From: Pseudomonas botevensis
GTDB taxonomy: Bacteria > Pseudomonadota > Gammaproteobacteria > Pseudomonadales > Pseudomonadaceae
Length of the DNA: 64,000 nt
Assembly: GCF_019145475.1 (NCBI RefSeq)
Contig: NZ_JAHTKI010000008.1
Location: 124,001 to 188,000 of the forward strand
Reading direction: 5' to 3'
The notes beneath the pieces were generated by a model, which saw only the letters and a list, made by a program, of their open reading frames with translations, did not search any database and was not told the DNA's origin. Below are positions 51,037 to 60,158 of the stretch, piece after piece (positions within the stretch are counted from its first letter, which is position 1; each line of letters opens with the position of its first letter). A program made the position numbers and the translations under genes.

Positions 51037-53328
51037 ATGAAGAAGCTGTGTTTGCTGGGTCTGTTCGTCAGCCTGGCCAGTCATCAAGTATTGGCCGCCA
51101 CATCCCCGGTGCCCCTGGAAAACAAGGACGCCTTCATCAGTAACCTGATGAAGCAAATGACCCTCGAAGAGAAGATCGGCCAGTTGCGCCTGATCAGCAT
51201 CGGCCCGGAAATGCCCCGCGAGCTGATCCGCAAGGAAATCGCCGCCGGCAACATCGGTGGCACGTTCAACTCGATCACCCGCCCGGAAAACCGTCCGATG
51301 CAGGACGCGGCGATGCGCAGCCGGTTGAAGATTCCGATGTTTTTCGCGTACGACGTGATCCACGGCCACCGTACGATTTTCCCGATTCCACTGGCCCTGG
51401 CTTCGAGCTGGGACATGGACGCCATCGGCCATTCCGGGCGCATCGCCGCCAAGGAAGCCGCCGCCGACAGCCTCGACATCACCTTCGCGCCGATGGTCGA
51501 CGTTTCCCGCGACCCGCGCTGGGGCCGCAGCTCCGAAGGTTTCGGTGAAGACACCTACCTGACCTCGCGTATCGCCAAGGTCATGGTCAAGGCCTACCAG
51601 GGCGACACTCCGAGCAACGCTGACAGCATCATGGCCAGCGTCAAGCACTTCGCCCTGTATGGCGCGGTCGAGGGCGGTCGCGACTACAACACCGTGGACA
51701 TGAGCCCGGTGAAGATGTACCAGGATTACCTGCCGCCCTACCGCGCCGCGATCGATGCCGGCGCCGGTGGCGTGATGGTGGCGCTGAACTCGATCAACGG
51801 CATCCCGGCCACCGCCAACACCTGGCTGATGAACGATCTGCTGCGCAAGGACTGGGGCTTCAAGGGCCTGGCGGTCAGCGACCACGGCGCGATCTTCGAG
51901 CTGATCAAGCACGGCGTCGCCCGCGACGGTCGGGAAGCGGCGAAGCTGGCGATCAAGGCCGGCATCGACATGAGCATGAACGACACTCTGTACGGCAAAG
52001 AGCTGCCGGGGCTGCTCAAGTCCGGCGAGATCGAGCAGAAAGACATCGACAACGCCGTGCGCGAAGTCCTCGCGGCCAAATACGACATGGGCCTGTTCAA
52101 GGACCCGTACCTGCGTATCGGCAAGGCCGAGGACGATCCGGCCGACACTTACGCCGACAGCCGCCTGCACCGCGCCGACGCCCGTGACGTCGCCCGTCGC
52201 AGCCTGGTGTTGCTGAAAAACCAGAACGAAACCCTGCCGCTGAAGAAAACCGCGAAAGTCGCCCTGGTCGGCCCGCTGGCCAAGGCGCCGATCGACATGA
52301 TGGGCAGCTGGGCGGCCGCCGGCAAACCGGCGCAATCGGTCACCCTGTTCGACGGCATGAGCTCGGTGATCGGCGACAAGGCGAACCTGATCTACGCCCG
52401 TGGTGCCAACATCACCAGCGACAAGAAAGTGCTCGACTACCTGAACTTCCTCAACTTCGACGCCCCGGAAGTGGTCGATGACCCGCGCCCGGCCAACGTG
52501 TTGATCGACGAAGCGGTGAAAGCAGCCAAGCAGGCTGACGTGGTGGTCGCCGCCGTGGGCGAGTCCCGTGGCATGTCCCACGAATCGTCGAGCCGCACCG
52601 ACCTGAACATCCCGGAAAACCAGCGCGAGCTGATCCGTGCGCTGAAAGCCACCGGCAAACCGGTGGTGCTGGTGCTGATGAACGGCCGTCCGCTGACGCT
52701 TCTGGAAGAAAACGCTTCGGTCGATGCGATTCTGGAAACCTGGTTCAGCGGCACCGAGGGCGGCAACGCCATCGCCGACGTGCTGTTCGGCGACTACAAC
52801 CCGTCGGGCAAACTGCCGGTGACCTTCCCGCGCTCCGTGGGCCAGATTCCGACCTACTACAACCACCTGAGCATCGGCCGGCCGTTCACGCCGGGCAAAC
52901 CGGGCAACTACACCTCGCAGTATTTCGATGACACCACCGGGCCGCTGTTCCCGTTCGGCTACGGCCTGAGCTACACCGATTTCAGCCTGAACGACATGGC
53001 GCTGTCCTCGACCACCCTGAACGCCAGCGGCAAGCTCGACGCCAGCGTCACGGTCAAGAACACCGGCAAGCGTGACGGCGAAACCGTGGTGCAGTTGTAC
53101 ATTCAGGACGTCACCGGCTCGATCATCCGTCCGGTCAAGGAGTTGAAGAACTTCCAGAAGATCATGCTCAAGGCGGGCGAGCAGAAAGTCGTGCACTTCA
53201 CCATCACCGAGGATGACCTGAAGTTCTACAACGCCCAGCTCAAGTACGCGGCCGAGCCTGGCAAGTTCAATGTGCAGATCGGCCTGGACTCCCAGGACGT
53301 GAAGCAGCAGAGCTTCGAGTTGCTCTGA
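51037..53328 (+). CDS. bglX: BglX, periplasmic beta-glucosidase (GH3)
   Basis: Periplasmic family-3 glycosidase (763 residues) that removes beta-linked glucose from oligosaccharides. It has a signal peptide (1-20, ending HQVLA), the GH3 N-terminal TIM barrel (MTLEEKIGQLRLISIG ... FAPMVDVSRDPRWGRSSEGFGED ... VKHFALYG), the nucleophile Asp282 in AVSDHGA, the GH3 C-terminal domain (from about 385, RSLVLLKNQNETLPL) and a fibronectin III-like end (SYTDFSLNDM). Length and layout match E. coli BglX. A GC hairpin follows. It is a single gene with no sugar transporter adjacent. Confidence 0.96.
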   Translation: MKKLCLLGLFVSLASHQVLAATSPVPLENKDAFISNLMKQMTLEEKIGQLRLISIGPEMPRELIRKEIAAGNIGGTFNSITRPENRPMQDAAMRSRLKIPMFFAYDVIHGHRTIFPIPLALASSWDMDAIGHSGRIAAKEAAADSLDITFAPMVDVSRDPRWGRSSEGFGEDTYLTSRIAKVMVKAYQGDTPSNADSIMASVKHFALYGAVEGGRDYNTVDMSPVKMYQDYLPPYRAAIDAGAGGVMVALNSINGIPATANTWLMNDLLRKDWGFKGLAVSDHGAIFELIKHGVARDGREAAKLAIKAGIDMSMNDTLYGKELPGLLKSGEIEQKDIDNAVREVLAAKYDMGLFKDPYLRIGKAEDDPADTYADSRLHRADARDVARRSLVLLKNQNETLPLKKTAKVALVGPLAKAPIDMMGSWAAAGKPAQSVTLFDGMSSVIGDKANLIYARGANITSDKKVLDYLNFLNFDAPEVVDDPRPANVLIDEAVKAAKQADVVVAAVGESRGMSHESSSRTDLNIPENQRELIRALKATGKPVVLVLMNGRPLTLLEENASVDAILETWFSGTEGGNAIADVLFGDYNPSGKLPVTFPRSVGQIPTYYNHLSIGRPFTPGKPGNYTSQYFDDTTGPLFPFGYGLSYTDFSLNDMALSSTTLNASGKLDASVTVKNTGKRDGETVVQLYIQDVTGSIIRPVKELKNFQKIMLKAGEQKVVHFTITEDDLKFYNAQLKYAAEPGKFNVQIGLDSQDVKQQSFELL

Positions 53329-53337
53329 TCCATAAAA

Positions 53338-53363
53338 CTGTGGGAGCGAGCCCGCTCCCACAG
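53338..53363. terminator. REP-type hairpin after bglX
   Basis: CTGTGGGAGCG, loop AGCC, CGCTCCCACAG: an 11-bp perfect palindrome of the REP class in the gap between bglX and clsB, which are convergent. It lacks a T-run. Confidence 0.75.
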
Positions 53364-53383
53364 TCGGATTTTGAATGGGGCTG

Positions 53384-54541
53384 CTAGCCCCGCCGATCCA
53401 GAAGATTGACCACCAACCGGTCCACCCAGCCCCACACCCGCTGCTTGATCCGCCGCCACAACGGCCGGCGCCGCCACTCTTCCAGGCTCACCTGCTGACT
53501 CTGGGCAAAGTCCCGCTCGAAACTCGCCACCACGTCCGCCGTCAGTTGCCGATCCAGCGCCTCCAGGTTCGCCTCCAGATTGAAGCGCAGATTCCAGTGA
53601 TCGAAATTGCATGAGCCGATGCTCACCCAGTCATCCACCAGGACCATTTTCAGGTGCAGGAAACACGGCTGGTATTCAAAGATCTTCACACCGGACTTGA
53701 GCAATCGCGGGTAGTAGCGATGCCCGGCGTAGCGCACCGACGGGTGATCGGTGCGCGGCCCGGTCAGCAGCAGGCGCACATCGATGCCTCGGGCGGCGGC
53801 CTTGCGCAGGGAGCGGCGGATTTTCCAGGTCGGCAGGAAGTACGGCGTCGCCAGCCAGATCCGCTGCTGGCCGCTGTTCAGCGCGCGGAACAGCGATTGC
53901 AGAATGTCGCGGTGCTGACGGGCGTCGGCGTAGGCCACGCGGCCCATGCCCTCACCCGTGTCCGGCACCCGGGGTAGCCGTGGCAGGCCGAAGTTCGCCG
54001 AAGGTTTCCACGCCCGGCGATGGCGGTTGGCGATCCATTGGCGGTCGAACAGCAACTGCCAGTCGAGCACCAGCGGGCCGGTGATATGCACCATGACTTC
54101 GTGCCACTCGCTGGTGTCGTGACCCGGCGTCCAGAATTCGTCGGTAACCCCGGTCCCTCCAACCACCGCCAGGCGCTGGTCGACCAGCAACAGCTTGCGG
54201 TGATCGCGATAAAAATTGCCGACCCAGCGGCGCCAGTTCAGCCGGTTGTAGAAACGCAGTTCGACCCCGGCACCGGTCAGGCGCTGACGCAGGTTCAGGG
54301 TAAACGCGAGGCTGCCGTAATCATCGAACAGACAACGCACCCGCACGCCGCGCTCGGCCGCCAGCACCAGCGCCTGAACGATGGTTTCGGCACAGGCGCC
54401 GGCCTCCACCAGATACAGCTCCAGTTCGATCTGCTCGCGGGCGTTGAGGATTTCATCGAGCATGCGCGGGAAGAATTGCGGGCCGTCGATCAGCAGCTCG
54501 AAACGGTTGCCGTCACGCCATGGAAACACCGCGCCGCGCAT
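53384..54541 (-). CDS. clsB: ClsB, cardiolipin synthase (phospholipase D family)
   Basis: A 385-residue phospholipase D-superfamily enzyme that joins phospholipids to make cardiolipin. Two HKD motifs are present: HRKLLLVDQRLAVVGGTG (near residue 115) and HLKMVLVDDWVSIGSCNFDHWNLRFNLEANLE (near residue 300). There are no N-terminal membrane spans, which separates it from ClsA and fits ClsB. It starts one base after the YceI-family gene ends, so the two are co-transcribed. Confidence 0.92.
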   Translation of the reverse strand: MRGAVFPWRDGNRFELLIDGPQFFPRMLDEILNAREQIELELYLVEAGACAETIVQALVLAAERGVRVRCLFDDYGSLAFTLNLRQRLTGAGVELRFYNRLNWRRWVGNFYRDHRKLLLVDQRLAVVGGTGVTDEFWTPGHDTSEWHEVMVHITGPLVLDWQLLFDRQWIANRHRRAWKPSANFGLPRLPRVPDTGEGMGRVAYADARQHRDILQSLFRALNSGQQRIWLATPYFLPTWKIRRSLRKAAARGIDVRLLLTGPRTDHPSVRYAGHRYYPRLLKSGVKIFEYQPCFLHLKMVLVDDWVSIGSCNFDHWNLRFNLEANLEALDRQLTADVVASFERDFAQSQQVSLEEWRRRPLWRRIKQRVWGWVDRLVVNLLDRRG

Positions 54542-54542
54542 G

Positions 54543-55133
54543 TCAGCGCGCCGTGAAGATCAGCACCGCACCCACCGGCACCGACAGACTGATGGCCGAC
54601 AGGCCGGCCATTTTGCGCAGGCTTTCCAGCCCCGGCGCCAGCTCGAAATCCTCGGCGTTGATGACCAGCGGCTCGAGGGTGACCACCTGGAAGCGCCGGT
54701 CATCGAGACGGGTGGCGAGCAGTTCGGCGGGGTATTCATGTTGTTTGCCGTGCAGGTTGACGGTCAGCGGCAGGCGCAGCTCCAGTTGCGCGCCGGGTGC
54801 AAGATCGTTGATCGGGCGCAGATCGATCTGGGTGGTGATGGTCGCTTCGGGGAATTGCTCGATCTGGAACAGCTCCTTGCGCATGCGCTCGTCGCGCAGC
54901 GGGATGCCGCTGTTGATCGAGTCCAGCTCGACTTCGACTTCGGCCTGACCGTTCGGATCGACCTTGCCGTGCAGCACCAGAAAGCGTTGCACTTCGGAAA
55001 TATTGGCGTTTTTCGTACTGACGAACGACAGCCGCGACGACTCGCCGTCCAGATACCAGTTGGCCTGGGCCGGCAGCGCAGCGGCACTCAACAGCAGGCC
55101 GGCGATGGCGGTGCAAAGGGAGCGGTTGAACAT
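54543..55133 (-). CDS. YceI-family periplasmic lipid-binding-like protein
   Basis: A 196-residue exported protein with a signal peptide (1-24, ending LPAQA) and a YceI lipocalin-like domain: NWYLDGESSRLSFVSTKNANISEVQRF and VNLHGKQHEYPAELLATRLDDRRFQVVTLEPLVINAEDFEL. YceI proteins bind isoprenoid-like lipids and are induced by base or osmotic stress in E. coli. It is 1 base upstream of clsB on the same strand, suggesting an envelope-lipid context. Confidence 0.93.
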   Translation of the reverse strand: MFNRSLCTAIAGLLLSAAALPAQANWYLDGESSRLSFVSTKNANISEVQRFLVLHGKVDPNGQAEVEVELDSINSGIPLRDERMRKELFQIEQFPEATITTQIDLRPINDLAPGAQLELRLPLTVNLHGKQHEYPAELLATRLDDRRFQVVTLEPLVINAEDFELAPGLESLRKMAGLSAISLSVPVGAVLIFTAR

Positions 55134-55234
55134 TCAAGACTCGTGGGGCGAATAAACCTGAGCCGAACATTAACTGCCAGCGATGGCTTCTGTACACCGC
55201 AAGCGCAACACAAAACCGTGGGAGATTTGTGCTG

Positions 55235-55540
55235 TCAGGGTTGCAGGCGGCAGCCTTGATGCTCGCCGGTCCATCCCGCGCTGTTGCTGCGCCCCATGCC
55301 GCTGACGGTGACGGTTTTGCTCACCGCATCATCGGTGAATCCGCTGGTCGGCAGCCATTGCTTCACATACCCGCGACAATAGTCGGCATCGTTGTTCATG
55401 ACATAGCGACACGAACAATATTCCTTGGCGGTGTAGGCGCTGATGATGTCCGGGAACGCCCACAACGCCTCCCGCTCGTGCCAGATCCAGCCGAGCAGCA
55501 CGAGCAACAGCACCAGCAGAATGCGTTTGAACAGTTTCAT
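55235..55540 (-). CDS. Small membrane-anchored protein of unknown function
   Basis: A 101-residue protein with one N-terminal membrane span (ILLVLLLVLLGWIW) and a periplasmic domain with five cysteines (CSCRYVMNNDADYCRGYVKQWL ... HQGCRLQP), suggesting disulfides. No domain was recognised. Its ATG overlaps the end of the serine hydrolase gene by 4 bases, so the two are translationally coupled and may work together. Confidence 0.78.
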   Translation of the reverse strand: MKLFKRILLVLLLVLLGWIWHEREALWAFPDIISAYTAKEYCSCRYVMNNDADYCRGYVKQWLPTSGFTDDAVSKTVTVSGMGRSNSAGWTGEHQGCRLQP

Positions 55541-56616
55541 GGCCGCACCGCCCCCAGCACGCGTTTGAGCAATTCGTTGTGCCGGTAGCCGCCGTCACGA
55601 TCATCGCCGTAGCGCACGATCACCAGTTTTTCGCTGGGGATCACGTACAACGCCTGGCCCCAGTGGCCGAGGGCAGCAAAGGTATCGGGCGGTGCATCGG
55701 GCCAGGGCGACGGTGCGCCATCCGCCGGGCGATTGAGCCACCACTGGCCGCCCGGCACCGCTTCGTCCTGATGGGCCTTGTAGCCGGCAAACGGCTGGAG
55801 GTTGAACGCCACCCAGTCCCTGGGCAGCAATTGCCGCTCGCCCCAGCGTCCGTCCCGTGCCATCAGCAGGCCGATTCGCGCCAGATCCCTTGGCCGCAAG
55901 TAGGCGTAGGACGAGGCGACAAACGTGCCCTTGGCATCGGTTTCCCAAACCGCGCTGTGGATGCCCAGCGGCTCGAACAGTGCTGTCCAGGGATAGTCCG
56001 GATAACGCGACGGGCCGACGATGGTTTTCAGCGTCGCCGCCAACAGATTGCTGTCGCCGCTCGAATAACGGAACGCCTGCCCCGGCGCGGCGTAGCGGTC
56101 GTGATCGGCGGTGAACGCCGCCATGTCGCGATGGCCGCGCGTGTAGAGCATCGCCACCACCGAGGATTTCAGCGGGGCGTATTCGTAGTCTTCCTGCCAG
56201 TCCAGCCCTGACGCCCAGTGCAGCAGGTCGGCCATGGTGATCGTCGGGTGCTTTTCCAGCGCCGGGTAAAATTTCACCGCCGGATCATCCAGTTTGAACA
56301 GGCCTTCGCCATACGCCACACCCAGCACCGTGGCCATCAGGCTTTTGCTGATCGACCAGGTCAGGTGCGGGGTGTCGACGCGGGTCGGGCCGGCGTAGCG
56401 TTCGTAAAGGATCTGACCGTCGCGGATCACCAGCAAGGCATCGGTGCGGATGCCCTGACGGGTGTTGTCGTCACGTGGAGGGAACGCGTAGGCCTCCAGC
56501 GCGTCGAGCGCAGTGCCTGAGGGTTTCGGGCCGACCGGCCACTGCTCTCCGGGCCATGATTCGGCCTGAACCGTGCAACTGATCAACAGCAGAAACAGGA
56601 ACAAGCCTTTGAACAT
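55537..56616 (-). CDS. Serine hydrolase, beta-lactamase/penicillin-binding-protein fold
   Basis: A 359-residue exported serine hydrolase (class C beta-lactamase-like family). It has a signal peptide (1-18, ending CTVQA), the SxxK catalytic motif in TWSISKSLMATVLGVA, and a YSSGDSN segment at the Tyr-x-Asn position; GHWGQALYVIP may take the KTG place. Such proteins are usually esterases or amidases, not antibiotic-hydrolysing enzymes. The ATG at 56616 gives the signal peptide directly. A small coupled gene follows. Confidence 0.9.
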   Translation of the reverse strand: MFKGLFLFLLLISCTVQAESWPGEQWPVGPKPSGTALDALEAYAFPPRDDNTRQGIRTDALLVIRDGQILYERYAGPTRVDTPHLTWSISKSLMATVLGVAYGEGLFKLDDPAVKFYPALEKHPTITMADLLHWASGLDWQEDYEYAPLKSSVVAMLYTRGHRDMAAFTADHDRYAAPGQAFRYSSGDSNLLAATLKTIVGPSRYPDYPWTALFEPLGIHSAVWETDAKGTFVASSYAYLRPRDLARIGLLMARDGRWGERQLLPRDWVAFNLQPFAGYKAHQDEAVPGGQWWLNRPADGAPSPWPDAPPDTFAALGHWGQALYVIPSEKLVIVRYGDDRDGGYRHNELLKRVLGAVRP

Positions 56617-56741
56617 GACGAGGGCTCTTGGAGAAAAGCTGCTGAGACTAGCCGGGATTGATGACAGATTGGGGATCGCCGGGGGTGTCTGTGAGGCCGC
56701 CCTCACGGACAAGCGCACGCCCACCAAAGCAACACATTCCA

Positions 56742-56770
56742 ATGCGGGAGCGGGCTTGCCCGCGAAGACG
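56742..56770. repeat. Single REP sequence
   Basis: GCGGGAGCGGGCTTGCCCGC followed by GAAGACG is a good REP match, between the serine hydrolase gene and the acyl-CoA dehydrogenase-like gene. Confidence 0.8.
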
Positions 56771-56774
56771 CCCG

Positions 56775-57653
56775 TCAGTCCACCGCCAACGCCTTGGCCA
56801 ACCGCTTCGCCCGCGCGCCCGAAGCCAGTTGCATCACCGACTGATCGCGCTGCCACATCACCGCCCACTCCGGACTGCCCTCGGCCAAGGCCTGATCGAT
56901 CTCAGCCTTGAACGAGTCGAACTGGGCAAACAACCCACCCAGAAGCACATGCCCCGCCGGATTGTTCGGAGCCTGGCGGCTCATCTCCGCACACCCGGCC
57001 AACAGCGCCAGCAGACGCAATTGCAGCGACTGGGGCCAGTCGCTGTCCTGACCGACGCCGTACAACCAGGCCGTCATCGCGCTCAGCACATACACATCTT
57101 CCAGGGTACGAAACGGCTTCACATACGCATCCCAGCCATCCCCGGCGAGCAACTCGCACATCGCGCCATCGAGATGCAGGCGACCGTGGCTGACGTCAGG
57201 CATCAACGGCAGCGCCGGGAGTTTTTCCACCTGCACGCCCGGCTCGCCTGGATACACCACCGCCAGGCTCAGACGCGGTGTTGCGCCAGGCTCCTCGCTG
57301 CGTGCGGCGATCAGCAGCCAGTCCGCCGCATCGCCGGCAGTGACGAAATCCTTGCGGCCACTCAGGCGCAGATCCGTCAGCCGGGTCTGCATGTCCGCCG
57401 GCCGCAGACTGCGCTGTTCAGTCGCACACAGCGCGCCGAGGCTCAACGGCGCACTCGGCCACAACATGCGCAATGCCGCCTGATAGCCCACCAGAAATGC
57501 CAGCCCCGGTGTCGCCATCCGCCGTCCGCCCGCCACCGCCAGTTCGAACGGCGAGACGTTGCCCAACTGATGCAACAACGTCGCAAAACCCTCCGCCAGA
57601 TCAGCGACGGCGGGCAAACGTTCACGGCTTTGAAGCAAGTCTGGCCAGGGCAT
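56775..57653 (-). CDS. Short acyl-CoA dehydrogenase-like protein
   Basis: A 292-residue protein resembling the middle part of acyl-CoA dehydrogenases: ALCATEQRSLRPADMQTRLTDLRLSGRKDFVTAGDAADWLLIAARS matches the flavin and substrate beta-domain. It is clearly shorter than the usual 380 residues; the C-terminal helical bundle is reduced and the usual catalytic Glu region is not evident. It may be a non-catalytic relative or act on an unusual substrate. ATG 57653 is set by an AAGGAG site. It is divergent from olsB. Confidence 0.75.
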   Translation of the reverse strand: MPWPDLLQSRERLPAVADLAEGFATLLHQLGNVSPFELAVAGGRRMATPGLAFLVGYQAALRMLWPSAPLSLGALCATEQRSLRPADMQTRLTDLRLSGRKDFVTAGDAADWLLIAARSEEPGATPRLSLAVVYPGEPGVQVEKLPALPLMPDVSHGRLHLDGAMCELLAGDGWDAYVKPFRTLEDVYVLSAMTAWLYGVGQDSDWPQSLQLRLLALLAGCAEMSRQAPNNPAGHVLLGGLFAQFDSFKAEIDQALAEGSPEWAVMWQRDQSVMQLASGARAKRLAKALAVD

Positions 57654-57806
57654 AAGAGGCTCCTTGGGGGCTGTCATATAAGCATCACCAAACATTCATG
57701 GCGATGACACCGGGGCTACATAGCCTGACTTTGCACAACACGGCTGCATAAAGAAAGTCGATCGGCTGCAACCCACGACGGGTTAAAGGCCCGTACGGAG
57801 ATTCAA

Positions 57807-58562
57807 ATGACTCAGATCGCCCGCATCAGCGACACCGGCAATGAACGCCGCCTGCAAGCCGAACGCCTGATCGGCGCCGAAGCCTTGCAGCAAGCCCAGG
57901 CCTTGCGCTTCAACGTGTTCAGTGGCGAGTTCAACGCCAAGCTGAAAGGCGCCGAGCTGGGTCTGGACATGGATGACTATGATGTTCACTGCACCCATAT
58001 TGGTGTGCGTGATTTGAACACCGGACGCCTGGTGGCGACCACCCGCTTGCTCGATCACGCCGCCGCCAGCAGCCTCGGCAAGTTCTACAGCGAAGAAGAA
58101 TTCAGCCTGCACGGCCTGGCTCATCTGCAAGGCCCGATCCTCGAAATCGGCCGCACCTGCGTCGACCCGGCGTACCGCAACGGCGGCACCATCGCCGTGC
58201 TCTGGGGCGAACTGGCCGAAGTGTTGAACCAGGGTGGCTACAGCTACCTGATGGGTTGCGCGAGCATCCCGATGCAGGACGGCGGGATTCAGGCCCACGC
58301 GATCATGCAGCGCCTGCGCGAACGTTACCTGTGTACCGAACACCTGCGCGCCGAACCGAAAAAGCCGCTGCCGAGCCTGGATATCCCGTCCAACGTGATC
58401 GCCGAAATGCCGCCGCTGCTCAAGGCCTACATGCGTCTGGGCGCGAAAATCTGCGGCGAGCCGTGCTGGGACGAAGACTTCCAGGTCGCCGACGTGTTCA
58501 TCCTGCTCAAGCGCGACGAACTCTGCCCGCGTTACGCCAAGCACTTCAAGGCGGCGGTGTAA
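57807..58562 (+). CDS. olsB: OlsB, L-ornithine N-alpha-acyltransferase
   Basis: First enzyme of ornithine-lipid synthesis: transfers a 3-hydroxyacyl group from ACP to ornithine. The 251-residue protein has a GNAT-like fold with [22 protein letters not shown], the acceptor/donor core [29 protein letters not shown] and [14 protein letters not shown], all typical of OlsB. Its stop overlaps the olsA start (TAATG), so the two are coupled. Ornithine lipids replace phospholipids under phosphate limitation. Confidence 0.95.
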   Translation: MTQIARISDTGNERRLQAERLIGAEALQQAQALRFNVFSGEFNAKLKGAELGLDMDDYDVHCTHIGVRDLNTGRLVATTRLLDHAAASSLGKFYSEEEFSLHGLAHLQGPILEIGRTCVDPAYRNGGTIAVLWGELAEVLNQGGYSYLMGCASIPMQDGGIQAHAIMQRLRERYLCTEHLRAEPKKPLPSLDIPSNVIAEMPPLLKAYMRLGAKICGEPCWDEDFQVADVFILLKRDELCPRYAKHFKAAV

Positions 58563-59353
58563 TGAGCCGCCTGCGGGTGTACGCGCGGATCGCGCGAGTG
58601 CTGCTGGTGGTGACGCTAGGCTTGAGCATGGCCAGTGTCTTCGGCGTGTTCGAACGCCTGGGCCTGGCCCATTCGATGGAGCGGCGCCAGCGCTGGTCGC
58701 GGTTCTTCATGGCCCGCCTGACCAACGCCCTGCCCTTTCGCGTGACCGTGCAGGGCGAGCTGCCGAAACAGCCGATGCTGTGGGTCAGCAACCATGTTTC
58801 GTGGACCGACATTCCGCTGCTGGGCATGCTCACGCCGCTGTCGTTTCTGTCCAAGGCCGAAGTGCGCACCTGGCCGGTGGCCGGCTGGCTGGCGGCGAAG
58901 GCCGGCAGCCTGTTCATCCGTCGCGGCTCGGGCGACAGCCAGTTGATCCGCAAACAGATGACACGCCATCTGCAAACCGAACATGCACTGCTGATGTTCC
59001 CTGAAGGCACCACCACCGACGGCCGCTCGCTGCGTACCTTTCACGGTCGCCTGCTGTCGGCGGCGATCGACTCCGAGGTGAAACTGCAACCGGTGGCGAT
59101 CCGTTATCTGCGCGAAGGTGAAATCGATACCCTGGCGCCGTTCATTGGCGATGACGATCTGCTGTCGCACCTGATGCGTTTGTTCAGCAATGATTGCGGC
59201 GACGTGGAGATTCATTTGCTCAAGCCGATTGCCTGCCAGGGCCGCGAGCGCGCTGCGCTGGCCTTCGAGGCACAGCAGGCGGTGCAGAAAGCATTGTTCG
59301 GTTCGATTCCGGAAACCCAACAGGCACCGATGCGCCCGGCTATCGCGGCCTGA
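58562..59353 (+). CDS. olsA: OlsA, lyso-ornithine lipid O-acyltransferase
   Basis: Second enzyme of ornithine-lipid synthesis, adding the ester-linked acyl chain. The 263-residue PlsC-family protein has an N-terminal membrane segment (VLLVVTLGLSMASVFGVF), the catalytic HxxxxD motif in NHVSWTDIPLL and FPEGTTTDGRSLRTFHGRL as the phosphate-binding block. It follows olsB with a 1-base overlap. A GC hairpin after the stop may end the transcript. Confidence 0.95.
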   Translation: MSRLRVYARIARVLLVVTLGLSMASVFGVFERLGLAHSMERRQRWSRFFMARLTNALPFRVTVQGELPKQPMLWVSNHVSWTDIPLLGMLTPLSFLSKAEVRTWPVAGWLAAKAGSLFIRRGSGDSQLIRKQMTRHLQTEHALLMFPEGTTTDGRSLRTFHGRLLSAAIDSEVKLQPVAIRYLREGEIDTLAPFIGDDDLLSHLMRLFSNDCGDVEIHLLKPIACQGRERAALAFEAQQAVQKALFGSIPETQQAPMRPAIAA

Positions 59354-59370
59354 AACAGGTATCGACTTGT

Positions 59371-59398
59371 GGGAGCGGCGTGCGACTCGCCCGCTCCC
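59371..59398. terminator. Hairpin after olsA
   Basis: GGGAGCGG, a 12-base loop, CCGCTCCC: an 8-bp REP-like stem between convergent olsA and acpH, with no strong T-run. Confidence 0.6.
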
Positions 59399-59402
59399 GC
59401 CG

Positions 59403-59987
59403 TCAGGCGCTTTGTGATTCGGTGTTTTGCGCAAAATCCTGAAGCTGCGGATAGAACAGCGCGAAGTCCTCACTCAACGGTTCATACAACCGCCGCAATT
59501 CCTGCATCGCTCCCGCCAGTTCCTCAGGTCGGCTCAGGCGTCGGGAGATCCCGCGCAATACCTGCTCCAGCACTTCGAACTGCTGATACGAACCCAACCA
59601 GTCATTGGCCATCATGTGCGGCGCGATCTTCGCCAGGCGTTCGGGCAACTGTCGTTCACTGGACAGCGCGCGGTACACGTCGGACGTGAACTGCGCCAGT
59701 GGCCGGTCGGCGTAGAGCGTCCAGTCACGGGCCAGACAGTGATCGAAAAACACGTCGAGGACGATGCCGGCGTAACGCCGCCGGGTATGGGAGAAACGCC
59801 CCAACGCCGTGTCGACCAACGGATGGCGGTCAGTAAACACGTCGATCTGGCGATGCAGTCTGATAGCCGCCTCGACCTCCGGGGCAAACTGCCCCTGCAG
59901 CTGCCCTTTGACGAAATCGCCATACAGGCTGCCGAGCAGTTGACCGGGGCGCTGGCCACCGAGGTGTAAATGTGCGAGATAGTTCAT
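59403..59987 (-). CDS. acpH: AcpH, acyl carrier protein phosphodiesterase
   Basis: Removes the phosphopantetheine arm from acyl carrier protein. The 194-residue HD-like protein begins MNYLAHLHLGGQRPGQLLGSLYGDFVKG and carries IRLHRQIDVFTDRHPLV and RRYAGIVLDVFFDHCLARDW, with the metal-binding His/Asp residues of the family. It is convergent with olsA and divergent from the ArsR gene. Confidence 0.95.
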   Translation of the reverse strand: MNYLAHLHLGGQRPGQLLGSLYGDFVKGQLQGQFAPEVEAAIRLHRQIDVFTDRHPLVDTALGRFSHTRRRYAGIVLDVFFDHCLARDWTLYADRPLAQFTSDVYRALSSERQLPERLAKIAPHMMANDWLGSYQQFEVLEQVLRGISRRLSRPEELAGAMQELRRLYEPLSEDFALFYPQLQDFAQNTESQSA

Positions 59988-60044
59988 GGGCGCAGCTTAG
60001 CACCGCGCCGGAGTATCGATACACCTCACATATCGTTATAACCC

Positions 60045-60110
60045 GATATACCGATTTACTCGGTCATCAGATCGAAATCATATTGGTATATCGCGAAATA
60101 CCGATTTAAA
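60045..60110. promoter_or_regulatory. Dyad-rich control region of the ArsR-MFS-ene-reductase unit
   Basis: ATACCGATTTA occurs twice exactly 50 bases apart (60048-60058 and 60098-60108), and GGTATATCGCGAAATACC (60085-60102) is a near-perfect 18-bp dyad overlapping the second copy. A further ATCGCGATATAGC follows. The region is AT-rich and lies 50-110 bases before the ArsR start. ArsR proteins bind such dyads, so this is the probable operator. Confidence 0.6.
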
Positions 60111-60158
60111 GTTCGCCCCATCGCGATATAGCGTTGCACACATCACGAGCACTCAACC

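Noticed and set aside
50953..53361. An 802-codon open frame on the minus strand across bglX
   Set aside because: It is the exact antisense of a clear GH3 enzyme with signal peptide and catalytic motifs; its own translation is Gly/Val/His/Arg-rich and has no family pattern. Long antisense frames are normal in high-GC genes.
55537..56616. Antibiotic-resistance beta-lactamase
   Set aside because: The SxxK motif is present, but the overall pattern is that of general serine hydrolases of the beta-lactamase fold; an ampC-type call is not supported.
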